Position numbers and translations under genes: made by a program. Below are positions 36,710-44,399 of a stretch of DNA of 64,000 bases, one piece after another (position 1 is the stretch's first letter; every line of letters starts with the position of its first letter). The notes below the pieces were generated by a model. The model had not been told where the DNA came from, searched no databases, and saw nothing but the letters and a program-made list of their open reading frames with translations. Location of the stretch: assembly GCA_021776825.1 (NCBI GenBank), contig JAJFFG010000093.1:1-64000 (forward strand). The letters are read 5' to 3'. This DNA is from Planctomycetota bacterium (lineage in GTDB: Bacteria; Planctomycetota; JAJSAM01; JAJVHW01).

Positions 36710-37887
36710 GCGCAGGATCGGGCTGGCCCGAGGTGGCGGTCGGCGACGCCTTCAGCGTGCAACTCGGCAAGATGCTCAGCAAGAAGGCGAAGGTCGGCGT
36801 GTCGCCCTTCCCGTATCTGGCAAACCGCAACGTGCAGTGGATGAACGTCGACATCTCCGGACTTGAGTGGATGGACTTCACCGAGCAGGAGCGGCAGAAG
36901 TTCGAGCTGCGCCCCGGCGACCTCTTGGTGTGCGAGGGTGGGGAAGTTGGGCGCACCGCTCTGTGGAAGGGCGAGGTGGTGCCCTGCTACTTCCAGAAGG
37001 CAATTCACCGACTTCGCCCGACGGATGCGACGGTCGAGCCGAGGTTCATGCTGCACTTCATGCGGTTCGCGGCCAAGCGAGGCCTGTTCGCGCAGCTGAC
37101 CTCGACCACGAGCATCGCGCACCTGACGAAGGTGAAGCTCGAGCAGATGCAGATGCCTCTTCCGCCCGTCCCAGAGCAACGCCGCATTGCCGACATCCTG
37201 GACCAGGCCGACGCCATCCGGCGCAAGCGTCAGGAGACGCTGCGCCTGAGCCAGGAGTTCCTCCGCTCGGCGTTCCTCGACCTCTTCGGCGATCCGGTCA
37301 CGAACCCGAAGGGGTGGCCAGAGCACGCGCTAGACGACGTTGCGGAGTTCCGCTCGGGCTCGACGTTGCCCGAGGGCGAGCTGTTTAGCGGTCAGCGTGA
37401 TGGCTACCTTCTGCTGAAGGTTGCGGAGCTGAACATGCCCGAGAACCGACCGACGATTCGCGTCGCGAGAGCCTGGTCGAGAGAGGGGGCGGCGAGATCC
37501 GTCACGTGCATGCCGGGAGCTGTCGTGTTCCCCAAGCGAGGCGGAGCGATCTCGACGAACAAGAAGCGACAGCTGGCAAGGCCTGCCGTACTCGATCCCA
37601 ACCTAATGGGCGTCGAGCCACGTTTCGGAATCCAGCCTAGTTTCCTGCACCAGTGGTTTGAACGCTTCGATCTCAACCGGATCGTGAGCGGCTCGACGGT
37701 CCCTCAGTTGAACAAGCGGGATCTGGCGCCATTGGTCATTGCAGTGCCGCCCCGTGAGTTGCAGGAGCGCTTCGATTCACTGCTTGGGCTCGCGCGACGT
37801 TGGCGTCGACGGGCCGGCGGACACGCGGCCCAACTCGACGTGCTATCGGCCTCGCTCTCGCAGCGTGCATTCGCAGGGAAGCTCTGA
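36706..37887 (+). CDS. hsdS: Type I restriction-modification system, S (specificity) subunit
   Basis: 393 residues with two target-recognition domains, each followed by a conserved helical spacer: first domain about 1-150 ending MPLPPVPEQRRIADILDQAD, second about 200-345 ending VPPRELQERFDSLLGLARRW. This determines the bipartite DNA target. The second recognition domain is less GC-rich in its codons than the rest of the cassette, as often seen where recognition domains have been exchanged. GTG start overlapping the hsdM stop. The recognised DNA sequence cannot be predicted. Confidence 0.93.
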   Translation: MSAGSGWPEVAVGDAFSVQLGKMLSKKAKVGVSPFPYLANRNVQWMNVDISGLEWMDFTEQERQKFELRPGDLLVCEGGEVGRTALWKGEVVPCYFQKAIHRLRPTDATVEPRFMLHFMRFAAKRGLFAQLTSTTSIAHLTKVKLEQMQMPLPPVPEQRRIADILDQADAIRRKRQETLRLSQEFLRSAFLDLFGDPVTNPKGWPEHALDDVAEFRSGSTLPEGELFSGQRDGYLLLKVAELNMPENRPTIRVARAWSREGAARSVTCMPGAVVFPKRGGAISTNKKRQLARPAVLDPNLMGVEPRFGIQPSFLHQWFERFDLNRIVSGSTVPQLNKRDLAPLVIAVPPRELQERFDSLLGLARRWRRRAGGHAAQLDVLSASLSQRAFAGKL

Positions 37888-37906
37888 GACCGTGACTGAG
37901 CCTGGA

Positions 37907-37934
37907 CGGGCCATGCGGCGCGCCGCATGGCCCG
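37907..37934 (+). terminator. Perfect 28-bp palindrome after hsdS
   Basis: CGGGCCATGCGGCG is followed directly by its exact reverse complement, 20 nt after the hsdS stop. As RNA it forms a strong hairpin, so termination of the hsdRMS transcript is the simplest reading, although no T-run follows. As DNA it could also be a protein-binding site. Confidence 0.5.
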
Positions 37935-38140
37935 GGCAACTCCAGTCGGCGGGACCTGGGATGCATGTCGCTCTTCGGCATCGTCGATGACCTGAGCGCG
38001 TTCGCTCCGTCGACCGTTGGCATCCGGACGGAGACGTCCCCTACGCCATTCGAGAGTGAATCGCTCGCGTGCGCACGCCCCCTCGACGCGGTCCGCGGTC
38101 CTCGTCTGCCGTCGGGCTAGACTCCCCGCGAGCACGCCCG

Positions 38141-38977
38141 ATGCCAGCCGAACCCGACTCCGCCGCCAGCCCGCCAGACGATCCCGCCGTGGCTTCGTCT
38201 GATCGTGGGCCGGTCCTCGTGCTGGCGCTGCTCATCGTGATCTTCGTGCTGGTGTCGGCGGTGGCCTACACGGACTACCCGAAGGCGTCGTGGTCCGTCG
38301 AGCCGATGAACGAGCTCGAGAACGACGGGCTCGGCGTCTGGCGGCGCGAGAACTGCCAGGCGTGTCACCAGCTCTACGGCTTCGGAGGGTTCCACGGGCC
38401 GGACCTGACGAACTACGTCGACGAGACGCGCTACGACCACGAGTTCACGACGTTCCTCACGGTCGGCCAAGGCAGGATGCCGGCGCTCGATCTCTCCGAG
38501 CACGACCAGGCGGCCGTGCTCGCGTTCCTGCGAGCGGTCGATCGAACGGGGCGTTCGGAGCCCCGCCCGCTGCGCAGCCGGAAGACAGTCGACGAACGCG
38601 CGCATCTCGGCCTCCTGGTCGATGCGTGGCGCGAGAGCGTGGGCGGCGAGGTGCCGACCGACGCCGCCGCGGGTCTCAAGATCTGGAACGACTACTGCTG
38701 CGGATCGTGTCACACCCCCCTGGAAGCGGGCCGGCACCGCGCCCCCGACGTGACGCGCAACGCCTGCGATCGGCGGCCGACCGCGCTGGCCAAGCTGCTC
38801 GGCGAGTCCCGCGGGCGCATGCCGTCGTTCTCGTTGGATGCCGCGCAGATCGACTCGCTGGCGGCGCTCCTCACGTGGTGCAACGAGACCCGCGCCGAGC
38901 TCGTCTCCACGAACGACCGGTTGCTGGATCGCGAGAGCTTCGACGTCAGCGACATCCCCTGGTTCGAGTACGAGTAG
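38141..38977 (+). CDS. Membrane-anchored diheme cytochrome c (NorC-like)
   Basis: 278 residues: a single membrane anchor at about 27-45 (VLVLALLIVIFVLVSAVAY), then two c-type heme sites, CQACH (about residue 71, in ENCQACHQLYGFGGFHGPDL) and CGSCH (about 187). The first resembles the NorC heme motif and context. It lies one base before the gene for a heme-copper oxidase catalytic subunit, to which it would deliver electrons on the outer membrane face. Two hemes instead of NorC's one is unusual. Start ATG at 38141 is chosen as the closest before the anchor. Confidence 0.85.
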   Translation: MPAEPDSAASPPDDPAVASSDRGPVLVLALLIVIFVLVSAVAYTDYPKASWSVEPMNELENDGLGVWRRENCQACHQLYGFGGFHGPDLTNYVDETRYDHEFTTFLTVGQGRMPALDLSEHDQAAVLAFLRAVDRTGRSEPRPLRSRKTVDERAHLGLLVDAWRESVGGEVPTDAAAGLKIWNDYCCGSCHTPLEAGRHRAPDVTRNACDRRPTALAKLLGESRGRMPSFSLDAAQIDSLAALLTWCNETRAELVSTNDRLLDRESFDVSDIPWFEYE

Positions 38978-38978
38978 C

Positions 38979-40319
38979 GTGGGCACGAACAAGCCGTACG
39001 TCGGACTCGCCCTCCTCGCGCTCGGCGCTCTCGCGTTGACCGCGGTGTCGGGCCTGGTGGGCGCACTGACCTACACGGACATGGAGCCGCAGATCCGCGC
39101 GGCGGGGCTGACGCTGCAGCACCTGCGACCGATCCACACGAGCGGCGCGTTCGCGTGGGTGTTCCTCGGCGGCGTGACCATCGCGCACCTGTTCCTCCGC
39201 GACTGCGGCGCCGATCGGGTGCCTGGCTTCCGCTTGCGACTCGTGCTTCAGAACGCGCTCTGGGGCCTCGCGGGCATCGGCATCGTGGTGAGCGTGCTCG
39301 CCGGCCAGTTCAGCGGTCGCGAGTACGCGGGGTACCACCCGATCTTCTCGGCGCTGATCCTGCTCGGCTGGCTGCTGTTCGCCTGGAACTATTTCCGCAC
39401 CGTCGGGTGGTCCCTCCGGGGCAAGCCGGTCTACGTCTACATGTGGTCAGTCGCGGTGCCGCTCTTCGCGGTGACGTACACCGAGGGACACCTCTACCTC
39501 ATCGAGGCCATCAGCTCGCGACCGCTGCGCGATCTGGCCATCCAGTGGAAGTCGAACGGGACGCTGGTGGGCTCGTTCAATCTGATGGCCTACGGCTCGC
39601 TCGCGTACGCCGGCTGCAAGATGAGCGGCGACGCGACCTACGCCCGCTCGCGCCTGTGCTTCTCGCTGTTCTTCGTCGGTCTGCTGAACACGTTCACGAA
39701 CTACGGGCACCACACGTTCCACCTGCCGCAGACGCCGTTGATCCACTGGATCAGCTTCCTCATCAGCATGCTCGAGGTGGTGATCCTCGCGAAGGTGGCG
39801 TGGGACGTGGTCGGCCTGCTGCGACGCTCCGGCTCCGGCGGTGGGCATCCGGTCGCGCAGCGCTTCGCCGGCAGCGTCACGCTCTGGACGTTCCTGCTCC
39901 TGGTGATCGCGCTGGTGATCTCGATCCCGCCGCTCAACTCGCTCATCCACGGCACGCCCGTGATCGTGGCTCACTCGATGGGGAGCATGCTCGGGATCGA
40001 CTCGATGATCCTCTGGACCGCGTTCGCCTACCTGATGCACCGCATGCTCCGCAGCGACCACCCCGTGCTCACCAAGCCGGCCATCCTGCGCGTCATCCCG
40101 GTCATCAACGTGACGCTCTTCCTCTTCCTCAGCACGTTCCTCGCGCGCGGCGCGATCGAGAGCCAGAAGCGCTACCTCGGTCCCTCGGCACCGGACCTGT
40201 CGCACCTGGTCGACATCTTCCCGGTCGCGATGGTCCTGACGGGCACCGTGCTCGCCGGCTGCATCCTCTGGCTGACCACGGTCTGGGGCCTCGCGCTCCT
40301 GCGCCGCAGTGGGGCCTGA
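38979..40319 (+). CDS. Heme-copper oxidase superfamily catalytic subunit, nitric-oxide-reductase/cbb3-like
   Basis: 446 residues, about twelve membrane helices. Ligand candidates: LRPIHTSGAFAWVFLG (low-spin heme His in helix II), TYTEGHLYLIEA (active-site His in helix VI), NYGHHTFHLP (His pair in helix VII) and LIHGTPVIVAHSMGSMLG (helix X). Overall it resembles NorB/CcoN and it is paired with a diheme cytochrome c, so NO reduction or O2 reduction is expected. It departs from cNOR: there is no Glu four residues after the helix-VI His, and the second His of the helix-X HxH pair is Met. GTG start one base after the cytochrome stop. The exact substrate is not settled. Confidence 0.8.
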   Translation: MGTNKPYVGLALLALGALALTAVSGLVGALTYTDMEPQIRAAGLTLQHLRPIHTSGAFAWVFLGGVTIAHLFLRDCGADRVPGFRLRLVLQNALWGLAGIGIVVSVLAGQFSGREYAGYHPIFSALILLGWLLFAWNYFRTVGWSLRGKPVYVYMWSVAVPLFAVTYTEGHLYLIEAISSRPLRDLAIQWKSNGTLVGSFNLMAYGSLAYAGCKMSGDATYARSRLCFSLFFVGLLNTFTNYGHHTFHLPQTPLIHWISFLISMLEVVILAKVAWDVVGLLRRSGSGGGHPVAQRFAGSVTLWTFLLLVIALVISIPPLNSLIHGTPVIVAHSMGSMLGIDSMILWTAFAYLMHRMLRSDHPVLTKPAILRVIPVINVTLFLFLSTFLARGAIESQKRYLGPSAPDLSHLVDIFPVAMVLTGTVLAGCILWLTTVWGLALLRRSGA

Positions 40320-40437
40320 GCGCCGGGAGCTCACCCGGCGCGGCGTCTGTCGACGAGAAGACGTGCCCGCTCGCCCAGACGCCGCATACAGTACACGCGA
40401 GTGCTGTTTGATCTGACGACCGAGAGGACGACGATCG

Positions 40438-41862
40438 ATGAGGGAGTTCCGGATCATCCAGGGCGGCATGGGGGTTGGCGTCTCCGGCTGGCGCCTCGCG
40501 CGTGCGGTGGCGCAGGCCGGGCAGCTCGGCGTGGTCTCGGGCACGGCGCTCGGGCTCGTGCTCGCGCGCCGGCTGCAGCTCGGCGATCCGGACGGGGAAC
40601 TGCGTCACGCTCTCTCGCAGTTCCCGTTCCGTGAGATCGCCGCGCGTCTTCTCGAGCGCTACTACATCCCCGGCGGCAAATCCCCCGATCAGCCGTTCCG
40701 CAGCGCGCCGATGCCGTCGCTGCCGACGCGACGCGCATTCGAGGAGCTCTCGGTCGCCGGCAACTTCGTGGAGGTCTTCCTCGCACGCCGAGGCCACGAC
40801 CACCCGGTCGGCATCAACTACCTCGAGAAGATCCAGGTGCCGACCGTCGCAGCGCTGTTCGGCGCCATGCTGGCGGGCGTGGGCGTCGTGATCATGGGCG
40901 CGGGCATCCCGCGGGCAATCCCAGGTGCCCTCGACCGCCTCGCCGCTGGCGAGGCGGTGCGGCTCCCCGTGGCGGTCCGTGGCGCCGGTCCGGACGACTT
41001 CGCGACGCACTTCGATCCGGCCGAGTTCTGCGGTGCAAGGCCGCCGCAACTGCAGCGTCCGTGGTTCGTCCCGATCGTGTCCTCTGCCACGCTTGCGAAC
41101 GTCCTCGTTCGCAAGGCGAGCGGCCGCATCGACGGGCTCGTCGTCGAGGCGCCGACGGCTGGGGGCCACAACGCACCACCGCGCGGCGCAGTCCGACTCA
41201 ATGACGACGGCGAGCCCATCTACGGACCGCGCGATGCGGTCAACTTCGATGCCTTCCGCGCACTCGAGCTGCCGTTCTGGCTGGCCGGCGGACAGGGCGC
41301 GGCCGGCCAGCTCGGCGTGGCCCTCGAAGCCGGCGCGGCGGGGATCCAGGTTGGGACGGCGTTCGCGTACTGCGAGGAGTCGGGCTTCCCGGACGATCTC
41401 AAGCGACGCGTCCTCGCGCAGGTCCGTCAGGGCGGCGCCCGCGTGCGCACCGACCCGCGCGCGTCGCCGACGGGCTTCCCGTTCAAGGTGCTGGAGCTCG
41501 ACGGGACGCTCTCGGATCCGCGCGTGCCGGAGCAACGCAGCCGGACCTGCGACCTCGGATACCTGCGCCACGCCTACGTCGACGCCGACGGCGCGCTCGG
41601 CTGGCGCTGCCCCGCCGAGCCGGCGCCGGACTACGCCCGGAAGGGGGGCGATCCCGACGACACAGCGGGTCGCGTCTGCGTCTGCAACGGCCTGTCGGCG
41701 ACCGTCGGTCTCGGTCAGGTGCGCCGCGATGGCACCGTCGAAGCGGCGCTCGTCACGTGCGGCGACGACCTCGCGGCAATCGATCGCTTCGTTCCGCCGG
41801 GAGCGAGCTCCTACACCGCACAGCACGTCGTCGACGGATTGCTCGCCGACGCCCCCGCGTGA
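40438..41862 (+). CDS. Nitronate monooxygenase / 2-nitropropane dioxygenase family flavoprotein
   Basis: 474 residues, longer than the common 320-360. FMN-binding TIM-barrel signatures: IIQGGMGVGVSGWRLARAVA at the N-terminus, LVVEAPTAGGHNAPP (catalytic His region), and LAGGQGAAGQLGVALEAGAA with GIQVGTAFAYCEESG. The C-terminal ~110 residues add a Cys-containing segment (SRTCDLGYLR, WRCPAEPAPDYARKGG, RVCVCNGLSATVG). Good Shine-Dalgarno (GAGAGGA about 8 nt before ATG). It may oxidise nitronates or a related substrate; with the preceding NOR-like pair it fits a nitrogen-oxide detoxification group, which is inferred. Confidence 0.85.
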   Translation: MREFRIIQGGMGVGVSGWRLARAVAQAGQLGVVSGTALGLVLARRLQLGDPDGELRHALSQFPFREIAARLLERYYIPGGKSPDQPFRSAPMPSLPTRRAFEELSVAGNFVEVFLARRGHDHPVGINYLEKIQVPTVAALFGAMLAGVGVVIMGAGIPRAIPGALDRLAAGEAVRLPVAVRGAGPDDFATHFDPAEFCGARPPQLQRPWFVPIVSSATLANVLVRKASGRIDGLVVEAPTAGGHNAPPRGAVRLNDDGEPIYGPRDAVNFDAFRALELPFWLAGGQGAAGQLGVALEAGAAGIQVGTAFAYCEESGFPDDLKRRVLAQVRQGGARVRTDPRASPTGFPFKVLELDGTLSDPRVPEQRSRTCDLGYLRHAYVDADGALGWRCPAEPAPDYARKGGDPDDTAGRVCVCNGLSATVGLGQVRRDGTVEAALVTCGDDLAAIDRFVPPGASSYTAQHVVDGLLADAPA

Positions 41863-41940
41863 TGTCACGCCGTGACGCCCGCGCCGCGCTGACGGGCATC
41901 GCCGTCTCCTCCCGCAGGCCGTGGCGGACAGTGGGCGACC

Positions 41941-42348
41941 ATGCTCGCCCGTGAGACGGGACTCTGCCTGACGATCCTCCAGTCGCTCTCCCGACGCGGC
42001 GGGGAGTCGACGACCATCGGTGCGCTCGCCGAGGAGCTCAAGCTCTCGCGACCGTACGCTGCCAAGCTGTGTCGACGGCTGCGAGATGCCGGCTATCTCG
42101 ACGCGCGACAGGGCGTCGGTGGCGGGATTGCTCTCACGAGTCGAGCCGCAGAGCGCATGCTCTACGACCTCGCCGTCGACCTCGCGGATCCGTTCGTGAG
42201 GGGCCACTGCGTGCTGCTCCGGGATCACTGCGTCGACGACGCCCCCTGTCCGCTGCACGAGGCCTGGAGCGTGCTGCACGCACAGGCCCTCGACACGTTC
42301 CGGGCGTGCCCCCTCGCGACGGCGCCGACGGGCCACTCGGCGACGTAG
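41941..42348 (+). CDS. Rrf2-family transcriptional regulator with three cysteines
   Basis: 135 residues. N-terminal winged helix (TIGALAEELKLSRPYAAKLC, RRLRDAGYLDARQGVGGGIA) and a C-terminal part holding Cys90, Cys97 and Cys102 (GHCVLLRDHCVDDAPCPLHEAW in pieces: GHC, RDHC, DAPCPLHEAW). This spacing is close to the iron-sulfur ligands of IscR/NsrR-type Rrf2 proteins. NsrR senses NO through its cluster, so regulation of the neighbouring NOR-like genes is a reasonable guess. Start ATG at 41941; no clear Shine-Dalgarno. Confidence 0.88.
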   Translation: MLARETGLCLTILQSLSRRGGESTTIGALAEELKLSRPYAAKLCRRLRDAGYLDARQGVGGGIALTSRAAERMLYDLAVDLADPFVRGHCVLLRDHCVDDAPCPLHEAWSVLHAQALDTFRACPLATAPTGHSAT

Positions 42349-42397
42349 GTCTCGCGTTCCTCGTTGCCACAAGCGCGACGGAGCGACTGGATCGAGG

Positions 42398-42778
42398 TCA
42401 GGCGGCCGGGCTCGCGACGAGTTGGCGAACCCGTGTCGGATGCCAGAGCACGATCGTGTTCAGCACGAGCAGGATGACGGCCATCCCAACGCCGGCCGGG
42501 AGCATCGTCGCGTGGAACGCCAGGATGCCGAGGCTCATGGGTACCTGGAGCAGAGCACCGGCGAACCGCGTGCGCGGAACGAGAAGCATCACGCCGATGA
42601 CGACGTGGCTGAGCGCCACGACGCTCATCAATCCGCCGGAGCGCATCAGCTGCAGCAGCCGATCGCCCTCCAGGCCGTCGCCCGGTGGCAGTTCGAACAG
42701 CCCCACGAAGTCGTTGGCGCCGAGGACGATCAGCGGCAACGCGAGCAGCACGGCAGCGACGATGCGGGCGATTCTCAT
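42398..42778 (-). CDS. DoxX-like four-helix membrane protein
   Basis: 126 residues with four membrane helices: RIVAAVLLALPLIVLGAND, LMRSGGLMSVVALSHVVIG, ALLQVPMSLGILAFHATML and VGMAVILLVLNTIVLWHP. Topology and the helix-end sequence FVGLFELPP resemble the DoxX/DoxD-like superfamily, whose members are mostly of unknown or redox-linked function. Clear Shine-Dalgarno (AGGAGA) before the ATG at 42778. Convergent with the Rrf2 regulator. Confidence 0.75.
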   Translation of the reverse strand: MRIARIVAAVLLALPLIVLGANDFVGLFELPPGDGLEGDRLLQLMRSGGLMSVVALSHVVIGVMLLVPRTRFAGALLQVPMSLGILAFHATMLPAGVGMAVILLVLNTIVLWHPTRVRQLVASPAA

Positions 42779-42883
42779 GGAGCTCTCCTGACAGACGGGT
42801 CGCGGACCATGTGAGCGGCGGCTCGCCGCGCACGTCAACCGGCGAGTGCGAGGAGTCCCGGTCGGGACCCCTACGATGGGGAA

Positions 42884-44392
42884 ATGCGCACGTTCGTGCT
42901 GGGGCTGCTGGTGGGTGTCGCGCTCTCGACGGCGGTCGGCGTCGCCATCTGGCCGGAACCCGCGTCGGAAGCTCCCGTCATCGCCCCCGACGCCCGTCCG
43001 ATCGCGCACGAGCCCGTGCGGGAGCCCGGGCGAGAGACCGGGCGGCGGCGTGTGTCAGAACGATCCGACGTGGCGGCCGTTGGCGACGCCGAGGTCGGGC
43101 GCGCGCCCCCTGTGCCGGCGTCGACCCCCGCAGACCCGCGAGACGCGGCGTTGGAGCGTCTCGCCGCCTCCGTGGCTGTCGGCGACTGGAACCACTGCCA
43201 TGCGACCGTGGCGGCGATCCGCCGTGCGCACCCGGGTCTGATGATCCCGCGGGAGCTCGTCGAGCAGATGGCGAGGACACCGACCGACGCGTCTCTCGTG
43301 AATCTCGCTCGTGGCGCGGCCCAGAATGCCGTTCACTCCTGGCCAGACCCGGCGCTTCGCGAGGTGCTCGAGGAGCTGCTGAGCGCGGAGCCTGGCTCGC
43401 ATCCGCTCGACTCCATCACCGCAGACGTCGCAGCGTCGTTGGCCGAGCGTCCTCACGAGTTGAACGATCTAGCGACGCGGCTGTCCGCATCCAAGGCAGA
43501 GTCGCTGCGCTTCGCCGGGCTGCATCTCGCCGCGACGTCCCTACGCGCAGATGTGGAGCTGCTCGCTCGCGCTGCTCGTGGGGACTCCGTGCCGAATGTG
43601 CGCGCAGCAGGGATTAGTCATCTCGTGGCCCGTTCGCTCGGTCACGGCGACGCACGCGCCCAGGCGGCCGTCGGCCCCATCGCAGTCTCCATCTTCGAGA
43701 ACCGGAGCTCGCGCGGCGAGCGCGAGAGCGCGATCGGCGGGCTGGCGTACGGAGGCGAGCGCGGACTGGACATTGCCCAAGACCTGCTCCGCGAGGGCGG
43801 CCTCGACGGGTGGGACCTCAAGACCCTGACGAACGGCCTGATCCGTGGCGGACGACTGCCGCAGGTCGTCGAGAGCGTCGCCGACGATCACGCGCTGCTG
43901 GCCGACGTCGCCGAAGCAGTCTTCTCGGCGGAGAACCCGAAGCTCACCGACGTGCTGGCGATTTGGCCCTACGTGCCGCGCGTCCTCGACACGCCGGACT
44001 CTGACCTGGGCACGACGGTGCCGGAGACACTCGCTGAGCTGGAGCGCTTCGACCTCATCGAGGAGCTGATCGAGAATCCGCGTCTGTCCGTCGTCAACCG
44101 AGTCTCGGCGCTCGAAACGCTCATCGACGACGACGCCGCCCCCGTGCGCGCGCTCGAGCTGGCGGATGCGATCCTCACCGACACGGCATCGAAGTCGGCG
44201 CTGCGCCAAGGCGTGCTCTACGCCGTCCAGTGGATCGGCGAGCAAGGGCACATGCGCAACACGGCCGCATCGCTCGCGATCCTCGAGCGGACGGTACGCG
44301 ACGACCCGAATCAGTGGGTCCGCGACGCCGCCGACGACGCTGCGGGGTTCGTGCGGAAGGCGCGCACACGGTGGGAGAAGCTCGAGCGCTGA
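42884..44392 (+). CDS. Exported helical-repeat (HEAT-like) protein
   Basis: 502 residues. N-terminal signal/anchor (FVLGLLVGVALSTAVGVAIW), a hydrophilic Pro/Arg-rich linker to about residue 85, then an all-helical domain with repeated two-helix units such as AESLRFAGLHLAATSL, VPNVRAAGISHLVARSLGHG and QWVRDAADDAAGFVRKAR, typical of HEAT-like scaffolds. No catalytic motif seen. Likely periplasmic or surface-located; binding partner unknown. Its end is 7 nt from the end of the convergent next gene. Confidence 0.75.
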   Translation: MRTFVLGLLVGVALSTAVGVAIWPEPASEAPVIAPDARPIAHEPVREPGRETGRRRVSERSDVAAVGDAEVGRAPPVPASTPADPRDAALERLAASVAVGDWNHCHATVAAIRRAHPGLMIPRELVEQMARTPTDASLVNLARGAAQNAVHSWPDPALREVLEELLSAEPGSHPLDSITADVAASLAERPHELNDLATRLSASKAESLRFAGLHLAATSLRADVELLARAARGDSVPNVRAAGISHLVARSLGHGDARAQAAVGPIAVSIFENRSSRGERESAIGGLAYGGERGLDIAQDLLREGGLDGWDLKTLTNGLIRGGRLPQVVESVADDHALLADVAEAVFSAENPKLTDVLAIWPYVPRVLDTPDSDLGTTVPETLAELERFDLIEELIENPRLSVVNRVSALETLIDDDAAPVRALELADAILTDTASKSALRQGVLYAVQWIGEQGHMRNTAASLAILERTVRDDPNQWVRDAADDAAGFVRKARTRWEKLER

Positions 44393-44399
44393 GGCAGTG

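Noticed and set aside
40129..42372. 747-codon minus-strand frame opposite the nitronate-oxygenase and Rrf2 genes
   Set aside because: Crosses several recognisable plus-strand genes and intergenic DNA, with Arg-rich translation; not a gene.
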